Shown one piece after another: positions 1 through 6,492 of a stretch of 38,736 nucleotides of DNA (positions within the stretch are counted from its first letter, which is position 1; the number at the start of each line of letters is the position of its first letter). Location: the NCBI GenBank assembly GCA_005893225.1, contig VBOT01000002.1, forward strand, positions 3,720 through 42,455, read 5' to 3'. The position numbers and the translations under genes are program-made. The notes beneath the pieces were generated by a model. The model saw only the letters and a program-made list of their open reading frames with translations, ran no database searches and had not been told where the DNA came from. The stretch comes from Candidatus Eiseniibacteriota bacterium (GTDB lineage Bacteria > Eisenbacteria > RBG-16-71-46).

Positions 1-1
1 A

Positions 2-1027
2 TCGCTCCAGATCGACCAGGTCTCGCCCGTCCTCGGGATCGACGTCGGCATGATCAGGGAGGTGACCGATCGGCCCGTTGTGGGTCTCCTGGGTCAGCGT
101 GTCATCGGAAGCCGAGTCGTGTACATCGACTATCGAGCCGGGCTGGTGGCCCTGATACCGGCTGGCGCCGATCATGACGAATCAACGCAAAGTGATGCAC
201 GTAAATCTGATAACGGAACTACTTCAGCGGATGGGACCGCAGATTCGGTGGCTTCTTCGCGCGCCGAGCTGCGCGGTGTGCTCTCGCGAACCGCGGTGCC
301 CGTGCCGTTTCGTCTTTTGGGCGATGGGAAGATGCTGGTGCGTGGCCGCGTTTCCATTCCGTTCCCGCCCCGCTTCAGTCCCTGGCTGACGCTGGTGATC
401 GACACCGGCTCCACGAAGTGCGTCCTGTTCGAGGAGGCGCTGGCCGACTTCGCCGCCGCGACGCGGCCGTGGCCGGCCCTGCGCGGACTTCAGGCGCCGA
501 CGCTGGTCGGGGCATCGTCGGCCCGGCTCGCCCGCGTCCCCTACCTGGAGCTCGAGGCGATGGGAAAGGAACTCCGGCGCGCCGGCGTCGATGCCGCCGT
601 CATGCAGAGCGCCCTCTCGGGCGTGCTCTCGCGCGCCGTGGGTGAGCCGGTCCACGGGCTGCTCGGGTATTCCTTCCTCAGGCATTTCCGCGCCACCATC
701 GACTACCCGCGACACGTGATGTGGCTCGACCCGCAGCCCGGCGGCTGGGACGATCGACCCTACGAGTACTCCCACGTGGGATTGCAGCTCGAGCGCCGCG
801 GCGCGGCGCTGCGGGTGATCGCAGTCGCGGAAGGTTCGCCCGCCGACAAGGCCGGCATCCTCCCGGGCGACGAGGTCGTCGCGGTCGACGAGGAGCAGGT
901 GTCCGGGCTCGACCTCCTAACCGTCACCCGCCGCCTGGAAGGTCCGCCGGGAACTCGCACCGCGATCACCCTGCGCAGAGGCTCGGTTGAACGGACCTAC
1001 TCGCTCGTCCGGCGCCGGCTTCTCTGA
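2..1027 (+). CDS. Retropepsin-like aspartyl protease with C-terminal PDZ domain (5' partial)
   Basis: The frame is open from the first base, so the start lies outside the window. The visible N-terminus is the end of one aspartyl-protease-like unit: a GLLG motif, then VVYIDYRAG at about 100-145. A low-complexity Ser/Asp/Thr linker follows (about 165-265). A second, complete unit carries the catalytic-type motif VIDTGST (Asp codon at 401) and ends in its own GLLGYSFL...ATIDYP. A PDZ domain closes the protein (about 780-990), with GSPADKAGILPGDEV as the ligand-groove signature. Clan AA proteases of this kind are usually secreted or periplasmic, and the PDZ would recruit substrate C-termini. The two similar units suggest a single-chain pseudo-dimer. 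Whether the first unit keeps its own catalytic Asp cannot be seen. The 3' end overlaps the next gene by 41 nt. Confidence 0.8.
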   Translation, partial: SLQIDQVSPVLGIDVGMIREVTDRPVVGLLGQRVIGSRVVYIDYRAGLVALIPAGADHDESTQSDARKSDNGTTSADGTADSVASSRAELRGVLSRTAVPVPFRLLGDGKMLVRGRVSIPFPPRFSPWLTLVIDTGSTKCVLFEEALADFAAATRPWPALRGLQAPTLVGASSARLARVPYLELEAMGKELRRAGVDAAVMQSALSGVLSRAVGEPVHGLLGYSFLRHFRATIDYPRHVMWLDPQPGGWDDRPYEYSHVGLQLERRGAALRVIAVAEGSPADKAGILPGDEVVAVDEEQVSGLDLLTVTRRLEGPPGTRTAITLRRGSVERTYSLVRRRLL

Positions 1028-2012
1028 CGTCGCCGAGGCGGGCGAGCCGACGGGTGCGGGCTCTGATCGCCCCCGCGGCCTCAGCCTCGATCCTCGCTGG
1101 CTCGTCTTCGCCGCCACGTTCTTCTGGGGAACGACCGCCACCCTCGCGCGGTTCATCTTCCGCGACCGCCACGTGCCGGCGCTCACGGCGGTCGAGCTGC
1201 GGCTCGTCTTCGCCGCCGGCATCCTGGGCCCCTGGCTTGCCTGGCGTCATCCCGAAAGGCTCTGCGTCGCGCGCGAGGACTGGGGCTACATCCTGGTGCT
1301 CGGGGTCGTGGGACTCGCCGGAGTTCAGGGCAGCTACTACTACTCGATCTCGGTTCTTGGTGTGGGGCTCGCGATCCTGCTGCAGTATCTAGCCCCGACC
1401 CTGATCGTGATCTATCAAATGGCGCGCGGCGCCCGGGTCGGAGCATCGACCCTGGCAGCGGCGCTCGGCGCCCTCGCGGGGACCGCATTGCTGGTCGGAG
1501 GGATGGGCCGCAACGCTACCAGGCCCCTGCCGCTGCAGTGGGCGGTGGGCTTCAGCTCGTCCCTGCTGTTCGCCTTCTACATCCTGTTCACGAAGCGAGG
1601 GCTGGCCCGCTACGCGCCCGAGACGCTGCTCTTCTACGCGTTCTCCATCGCGGCGGTGCTCTGGGCGTGCGTCACCCCTCCCTGGAAGATCCTGAGCGCC
1701 GGATACGGACCCGACCTATGGATGCTCTTCGCGATCCTGGGAGCCTTCTCGACCCTGGTGCCGTTTGCCCTGTTCAATGCCGGGCTCCGGCGCCTGCCGG
1801 CACCCCAGGCGGTGATCGTCGCAACCCTGGAGCCGGTGGTGGCGGTTGCCTCATCGGCCCTCCTTCTCGGCGAGGGCCTCAGGCCCGTGCAGTATCTCGG
1901 AGCCGTGCTGGTGCTCGGCGCCGCGATGCTGGCTCCGGCGGAGGTCGAAGGGCAGTCCGCCCGTGCTCCCATGACGGAGGCGAGCACGCCGGAGGCCGCG
2001 CCCCGAGCCTAG
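987..2012 (+). CDS. DMT-superfamily (EamA) transporter
   Basis: This 341-residue protein has about ten hydrophobic segments in two EamA repeats. The first begins at WLVFAATFFWGTTATLARF (residue ~38). The second includes the conserved end of the family, in which APQAVIVATLEPVVAV is followed by LLLGEGL. EamA proteins are inner-membrane exporters or importers of amino acids, nucleotides or other metabolites, and the substrate cannot be predicted here. The only start before the first membrane segment is TTG at 987, which overlaps the upstream protease gene by 41 nt, so translational coupling is likely. The N-terminal 35 residues are polar and poorly constrained. A second, divergent EamA protein lies at 3914-4816. 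Confidence 0.85.
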   Translation: MNGPTRSSGAGFSDVAEAGEPTGAGSDRPRGLSLDPRWLVFAATFFWGTTATLARFIFRDRHVPALTAVELRLVFAAGILGPWLAWRHPERLCVAREDWGYILVLGVVGLAGVQGSYYYSISVLGVGLAILLQYLAPTLIVIYQMARGARVGASTLAAALGALAGTALLVGGMGRNATRPLPLQWAVGFSSSLLFAFYILFTKRGLARYAPETLLFYAFSIAAVLWACVTPPWKILSAGYGPDLWMLFAILGAFSTLVPFALFNAGLRRLPAPQAVIVATLEPVVAVASSALLLGEGLRPVQYLGAVLVLGAAMLAPAEVEGQSARAPMTEASTPEAAPRA

Positions 2013-2146
2013 GGCCGCCAGGGCCGGACCCCGCTGGCCGTCGGGCCCGCGCGGCGGCGACGAACAGGGTGCAGCTCTCGCGGCAGCCGAGCGATCGCCG
2101 GTGGTGGAGCTACAGGCGTTGGCCTGCCAGGATCGGGCTCCTCGGC

Positions 2147-2615
2147 TCAGCTCCCCGTGGCAAGCTCCTCGTCGGGTGCGTGCAAGGCGCGCAGGCGGTC
2201 CCGCACGCGCTCGACTCGAATCGCGCTCACCGTCTCGACCGCACGCCCGCAGCTCGGGGAAGCGCGAAAGCAGGAGCGCGCCCGTCCGGCTCTTGAGCTC
2301 GCGAACCACGCTCGACACGCTGTGCGTGGGGCGGAGCGCCATGAGCAGATGAACGTGATCCGCTCCGGCCCTCACCTCGAGAAGCGTGTGCCCGCGCTCT
2401 TCGCACACCTGTTCCACGAACCGTGTCAGCGCGTGCGCATGGCGGTCTCGAAGCACCGCCCGGTGTTCGCGAGTGCCCCAGGTCACGAGGTAGTGGAGCT
2501 GACTCCGATAGACCGGCTCCCACCGGCCGTGCAGCGTCTCCTTCACTTCAGGGGCCAGGCTTTGTTCCACGGAACACTCCTCATCGCGGGGACGGGTTGG
2601 AGATGCATCGAACAA
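2147..2615 (-). pseudogene. Decayed IS200/IS605-type Y1 transposase (TnpA) remnant
   Basis: The N-terminal part reads as a Y1 transposase. HYLVTWGTREH is the first strand, the metal-binding HUH motif appears as ADHVHLLM, and RELKSRTG and FPELR follow. The canonical next block (LW-x-GYF) is then absent, and homology appears to resume one frame over as TVSAIRVERVRDRLRALHAPDEE before a stop at 2147. Where the family has its nucleophilic Tyr (VxxYIxxQ), the recovered frame has Arg. A small deletion plus frameshift and loss of the catalytic Tyr make activity very unlikely. The original frame runs on to 1851 but loses all similarity. It starts 19 nt downstream of the lexA stop on the same strand. 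No terminal hairpins or target duplications were identified. Confidence 0.7.
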
Positions 2616-2634
2616 GACTTGGAGGCCAAGCCGT

Positions 2635-3255
2635 TCAGCGTTTGAGAGTTCGAACCACCCCCCTCACGATGCCCAGGATCCTGAAATCCGAACCTTCACG
2701 GACAACGATCGGCTTGTACTTCGGGTTGGCGGGAATGAGCTCCACCTGGTCGCGAACGCGGCGGTAATACTTCACGGTCGCCTCGTCGCCCAGGAGAGCG
2801 ACGATCATCTCGCCCGGAGATGCCCTCTCCTGATGCCGGACGACGACGTAATCGCCCTCGAAGATGCCGGCGTCGACCATGCTGTCGCCCCTGACCCGCA
2901 AAGCGAACAGACCATTCGGGTCGCCGAACAGCTCTCCCGGCTCGAGCCTTCCCTCGTAGCACTCTTCAGCCAGGATCGGCTGGCCTGCCGCGACGCGGCC
3001 GAGGATCGGGATGCCTCGGCTCGCCGGCCCCCGAGCGCCGGAGGAGGCCGGGCCCAGGCTCTCGATGCCTCGAGAGATCTTGCCGCTCCGCTTGAGGAGC
3101 CCGGCCTTTTCCAGAACGCTGAGGTGGTAACGCACCCCGTTGGTCGAGGAGATGCCGAAGGCTTCGCCAATCTCGCGGATCGTCGGCGGAAACCCCCTCT
3201 CGCGCTTGAAGGCCTGGATGAAGCCCAGAATCTCGCGCGATCTGTCGTTCAACAT
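2635..3255 (-). CDS. lexA: LexA repressor (SOS response)
   Basis: The 206-residue protein is full length for LexA. The N-terminal winged helix (residues 1-65) contains FPPTIREIGEAFGISSTNGVRYHLSVLEKAG. The C-terminal S24 peptidase domain has the Ala90-Gly91 self-cleavage site (RVAAGQPIL), catalytic Ser125 in GDSMVDAGI and catalytic Lys162 in ATVKYY. The spacings (35 and 37 residues) equal those of the E. coli protein. RecA filaments on damaged DNA trigger self-cleavage and derepress DNA-repair genes. The frame is open much further upstream, but the ATG at 3255 gives the normal LexA N-terminus and lies about 40 nt from the predicted transcription start. A dedicated promoter with an embedded operator lies at 3303-3332, so autoregulation is expected. 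Confidence 0.97.
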   Translation of the reverse strand: MLNDRSREILGFIQAFKRERGFPPTIREIGEAFGISSTNGVRYHLSVLEKAGLLKRSGKISRGIESLGPASSGARGPASRGIPILGRVAAGQPILAEECYEGRLEPGELFGDPNGLFALRVRGDSMVDAGIFEGDYVVVRHQERASPGEMIVALLGDEATVKYYRRVRDQVELIPANPKYKPIVVREGSDFRILGIVRGVVRTLKR

Positions 3256-3302
3256 GTCGGCCCCCGTTGAAAGAGTCCATCCATGGACCCGGCACGAGCA
3301 GC

Positions 3303-3332
3303 ATCCTACTGCACGCCTGTGCAGGGAGTCAA
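3303..3332 (-). promoter_or_regulatory. lexA promoter
   Basis: On the minus strand TTGACT (-35, 3332-3327) is followed by 18 nt and TAGGAT (-10, 3308-3303). The predicted start is near 3296, about 41 nt from the lexA ATG. The spacer consists almost entirely of the LexA-box palindrome at 3309-3324, so bound repressor would block RNA polymerase directly. Confidence 0.7.
3309..3324. promoter_or_regulatory. LexA operator (SOS box)
   Basis: CTGCACGCCTGTGCAG is a perfect inverted repeat: CTGCAC, 4 nt, GTGCAG. It lies between the -35 and -10 boxes of lexA. It resembles but differs from the E. coli box CTGT-N8-ACAG, having CTGC and GCAG as outer arms. Position and symmetry make a LexA operator the most economical reading. 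No second copy was noticed by eye elsewhere in the window. Confidence 0.75.
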
Positions 3333-3399
3333 GGGATCTCTCGTGACCATTCCCCTTGTGGTCGTTCGCGATCGCGGAAAGCGGCAGGGATCTCTCGTG
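3332..3399. repeat. 14-bp direct repeat upstream of lexA
   Basis: AGGGATCTCTCGTG occurs exactly at 3332-3345 and again at 3386-3399, a 54-bp offset. The first copy abuts the lexA -35 box. The repeat could be an activator or repressor site for lexA, or a duplication scar. No known motif is recognised. Confidence 0.55.
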
Positions 3400-3913
3400 T
3401 GCTCGAGGCAGCCTACGGCACCCACTCGGCGAGACAGCGCCTGGCGCCGCTCGCTCGCCGCACGTTTCAGTGGCCACGATGGGCACAGGGTGTGAGCCGC
3501 CTTTCCCGCGCGGCCACTCGCTTGGAGCCCTCGGAGTTGACGCGTCGATCCGCCGACATGCCCAGGAACGTCGTGGACAAGGCCCCGCCTTCCCGAACGC
3601 TTCGGACTCGCCGCGAGACGCGCCGGCGCGGTCGTAATCAAGGCTTTGGCGGCGCACACGAATTCCGCGCGGTCTGGTACGCCGGTTGCGATGCGAGATC
3701 CGGTGAGGCCGAGAGGCCTCGACCACGACAGGCAAGCAGCGGGGGCCCGGGATCGCGGAGGTTGATCGCTATCGGGGGCCGGTTGACCGAAGGGAGCCCA
3801 CCACCGCTGTCTTGTCGGTCGGGGGAAAGCCGCAGATCAAGGCCGCGGGCTCCCGGCCTGGCTTGCGGACAGCGTCGCTAAGCCGAGGCGTCATCGTCTA
3901 GATTCGGCGGCCC
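3400..3913. other. Intergenic stretch without recognisable gene
   Basis: About 500 nt between the lexA promoter region and the next transporter gene. Open frames exist on both strands, but their translations are Arg/Ser-rich with no recognisable domain, as expected of GC-rich non-coding DNA. A short hairpin (GAGGCC, loop GAGA, GGCCTC) sits at 3705-3720 with no U-tract. No tRNA fold was found. Confidence 0.6.
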
Positions 3914-4816
3914 ATGCCCCGGCGTCCGGCTCTTCTCCTTCCCGCGCTCGCGGTCAACGTGATCATCGCGAGCGGAACGTTCCTGGTCGCCAAGCGCACG
4001 CTCGCCGAGTTTCCACCCCTGACGCTAGCGCTCCTGCGGTTCCTGCTCGCGGCCGGCTCCTTGTGGCCGCTCACGCGCTTGCTGCTTCGGGGGAGGCGCA
4101 TCGAGCGGGCGGACCGCCCGCGGATCCTCCTCCTCGGCCTGCTCGCGGTGCCCCTTAACCAGGGGCTCTTCCTGGTCGGGATGCAGTGGGCGAGCGCCTC
4201 GCACGCCGCGCTGCTCTACGCGCTCACCCCCGCCTTCGCGATCCTGTTCCTGGCGCTCGGCGGCGGGCCGCCGCCGGGCGCTCGTCAGGCGGTCGGGATC
4301 GCGCTGGCGTTCGCCGGTGTCCTGGCGCTGATGCTCCAGCGCGGGCTCCACTTCGATCGCCACTCGCTCGCGGGTGACGCGGTCATCCTGGTGGCGGTGG
4401 TCGCCTGGGCGCTCTATCTGGTCGCGGGGCGCACGGTGACTCGCCGCTACGATCCCTTGCTCGTGACGACCGAGTCCTTGCTGGCGGGCACGGCGCTCTA
4501 CCTTCCCATCGGGATCGTCGCGATCCGTGGCTTCGACCCGAGATCGATTTCCGTGGCCGGGTGGGTGGGCCTCCTCTACCTCGCGTGGCTTACGTCGGCG
4601 GTCAACTACGTGATCTGGTTCTGGGGGCTCCGGCATCTCAAGCCCGGCACGGTGGCGCTGCTCACCAACGTTCAGCCCGTAGTGACCGCGGCCATGGCGT
4701 GGGCGTTCTTGCGCGAGCCGCTGCCAGCCGGCTTCGCGCTATCGTCGGCTCTGGTGCTCGGCGGCGTATGGATCGCCCAGCCTCGACAGGCGCCGGAGGA
4801 AGGCCCTGCCGGGTGA
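3914..4816 (+). CDS. DMT-superfamily (EamA) transporter
   Basis: This 300-residue, ten-segment membrane protein has two EamA repeats. The first starts at LLLPALAVNVIIASGTFLVAKR and includes LALLRFLLAAGSLWPL. The second starts near DAVILVAVVAWALYLVAGR and ends with LKPGTVALLTNVQPVVTA and FLREPL, the typical DMT C-terminal signature. It is predicted to be an inner-membrane metabolite exporter or importer of unknown substrate. It is only distantly similar to the EamA protein at 987-2012. The start is ATG at 3914, with no strong ribosome site in front. The quinone cluster begins about 110 nt downstream on the same strand. Confidence 0.88.
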   Translation: MPRRPALLLPALAVNVIIASGTFLVAKRTLAEFPPLTLALLRFLLAAGSLWPLTRLLLRGRRIERADRPRILLLGLLAVPLNQGLFLVGMQWASASHAALLYALTPAFAILFLALGGGPPPGARQAVGIALAFAGVLALMLQRGLHFDRHSLAGDAVILVAVVAWALYLVAGRTVTRRYDPLLVTTESLLAGTALYLPIGIVAIRGFDPRSISVAGWVGLLYLAWLTSAVNYVIWFWGLRHLKPGTVALLTNVQPVVTAAMAWAFLREPLPAGFALSSALVLGGVWIAQPRQAPEEGPAG

Positions 4817-4924
4817 GAGCCGGGGGCCGCGCCACCGCGCAATCCCCGAGAGTGTGAAGGATCGGAGGCGCCGCCGCAGGCGTCTCGCGGGTGCGGATTT
4901 GGTTCGACGATCCGAGGGGAGGCG

Positions 4925-5869
4925 GTGGCGTTGACGGCCTCATCCTGCCAAACTGCCGGCGTGTCCACCGTCTCCGCCTCGATCGCGACCCCGGGCCGGC
5001 TGCGCACCTACGCCTCGTTCGTGCGCTTCGAGCACACCCTCTTCTCCCTGCCGCTCCTCCTCGCCGGGATCTTCAGCGTCCCCGGTCCCGCGCTCGAGTG
5101 GCGCCGCTGGCTGCTCGTCGGCGTGGCGGCCGTGGGCGCGCGCACCGCCGCGATGGCACTCAACCGGCTGATCGATCGGCGCCTCGATCGACTGAACCCG
5201 CGCACGCGCGGCCGCGAGCTTCCGGCGGAGCGGATGAACCTCGGCGAGGCGTGGGCCCTGCTCGCCGGGAGCTCGATGGCGTACCTGGTCGCGTGCGCGG
5301 CCCTCGGGGCCTGGTTCATCAGGGTTTCCTGGATCCCGCTCGCGGTGTTCGTGATCTATCCCTACCTCAAGCGGCTGACCCCGCTCTGTCACCTCGGCGT
5401 GGGCGCGGCTCTGGCGCTCGCCCCTCTCGCCGGCTACGCCGCCGCGCACCCCGATCTCGCTCGGCCGGGCCCATCGCTCTGGCTCGCGGGCTTCGCGCTC
5501 GCCTGGGTGAGCGGGTTCGACATCATCTACGCCACGCTGGACGAGGTCTTCGATCGCACCCACGGCGTGCACTCCATGGTGGCGTGGCTGGGCAGGGGGC
5601 CGGCGCTCAGGGTCTCGGCCGTGCTTCATCTCCTGGCATTCGGGTGCCTCGTGGCGCTGGCGTTCGCGCTCCCCGCGGGAGGAGGCACGGCGGGCTGGTG
5701 GCCGCTCGCGGCGACGGTCCTGCTCGGCGGCGCGGGAACGCTGCTCCTCCTCGAGCAGCGCTGGGCGGAGAATGTGAACCTCGCCTTCTTCAAGGTGAAC
5801 GTGTGGGTGGGCTTCGCGGTGCTGGCGCTGGTGCTCGCGGCGCGCGCCGCGACGCCGGGCGGACTCTAG
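4925..5869 (+). CDS. UbiA-family prenyltransferase (quinone biosynthesis; MqnP-like)
   Basis: This 314-residue membrane protein has the two UbiA Asp-rich motifs that bind Mg-prenyl diphosphate. The first is NRLIDRRLDR (N80, D84, D88) and the second is DIIYATLDEVFDR (D199, Y202, D206). Hydrophobic helices follow to the end. UbiA enzymes attach a polyprenyl chain to an aromatic acid. Directly followed by UbiX and UbiD, this member is most likely the MqnP-type enzyme of the futalosine menaquinone route or a 4-hydroxybenzoate prenyltransferase. Start choice is uncertain. GTG 4925 lies only 2 nt after a strong GAGGGGAGG (4914-4922), whereas TTG 4931 has ideal spacing. GTG 4961 is also possible. 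All three leave the catalytic region intact. Confidence 0.87.
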   Translation: MALTASSCQTAGVSTVSASIATPGRLRTYASFVRFEHTLFSLPLLLAGIFSVPGPALEWRRWLLVGVAAVGARTAAMALNRLIDRRLDRLNPRTRGRELPAERMNLGEAWALLAGSSMAYLVACAALGAWFIRVSWIPLAVFVIYPYLKRLTPLCHLGVGAALALAPLAGYAAAHPDLARPGPSLWLAGFALAWVSGFDIIYATLDEVFDRTHGVHSMVAWLGRGPALRVSAVLHLLAFGCLVALAFALPAGGGTAGWWPLAATVLLGGAGTLLLLEQRWAENVNLAFFKVNVWVGFAVLALVLAARAATPGGL

Positions 5870-5891
5870 TCCTCGGGCGCGGAACGCTGGC

Positions 5892-6446
5892 GTGGCCAGG
5901 TACCTCATCGGAATGACCGGAGCCTCGGGGATCGTTCACGGGGTCGACTTCGTCAGGCGCTGCCCGGGTGAGAAGTATCTGGTGCTCTCCGACTGGGCGC
6001 GGCAGGTCCTCCAGTCGGAATGCGGCCTCAAGCCCTCGGACCTGGAGAAGCACGTGAAGCGCGCCTTCTCCGACACCGACCTCGCCGCCCCGTTCTCGTC
6101 CGGATCCAACCGCTACGACGCCTTCGTGGTCGTTCCCTGCAGCGTCTCGACGCTCGCCAAGATGGCGGTCGGGATCGCCGACACGCTCATCACCCGGGCC
6201 GCCCAGGTGGCGCTCAAGGAGCGGATGCGAACGCTCCTGTGCGTGCGCGAGACGCCGCTCACCGCGATCGCGCTCGAGAACGCCCTGAGGCTCGCGCGCG
6301 AGGGGGCGATGATCGTGCCCATCTCGCCGCCCTGGTATCGCAATCCGAAGTCCATCGAGGAGCTGGTCGGCGGCTTCACCGACAAGCTGCTGGGGCTCCT
6401 GGGCGAGTGCTCGGGAGCCGGATGGCGGGCCGAGGAGCTGGAGTGA
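5892..6446 (+). CDS. ubiX: Flavin prenyltransferase UbiX (makes prenyl-FMN)
   Basis: At 184 residues this has the normal UbiX length. The N-terminal MTGASGI is the FMN-phosphate loop. It is followed by the family blocks PCSVSTLAKMAVGIADTLITRAAQVALKE and RETPLTAIALENALRLAREGAMIVPISPPWY. UbiX joins dimethylallyl phosphate to reduced FMN, giving the prenyl-FMN cofactor that UbiD decarboxylases need. It sits 22 nt after the prenyltransferase gene and 46 nt before ubiD, so one operon is likely. The start is GTG 5892. Confidence in the family is high; the exact quinone pathway is inferred from context. Confidence 0.93.
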   Translation: MARYLIGMTGASGIVHGVDFVRRCPGEKYLVLSDWARQVLQSECGLKPSDLEKHVKRAFSDTDLAAPFSSGSNRYDAFVVVPCSVSTLAKMAVGIADTLITRAAQVALKERMRTLLCVRETPLTAIALENALRLAREGAMIVPISPPWYRNPKSIEELVGGFTDKLLGLLGECSGAGWRAEELE

Positions 6447-6492
6447 CGGGCCTCGGCACCCGGCGCGACCCGCCCGGCGTCCGGCCCCTGCC

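Noticed and set aside
3705-3720. Hairpin GAGGCC-GAGA-GGCCTC as terminator
   Set aside because: No U-tract follows and no gene ends nearby; a short GC hairpin is expected by chance here.
3267-3881. 204-codon plus-strand frame over the lexA promoter region
   Set aside because: It begins inside the lexA leader and promoter, is Arg/Ser-rich, has no ribosome site and shows no family similarity.
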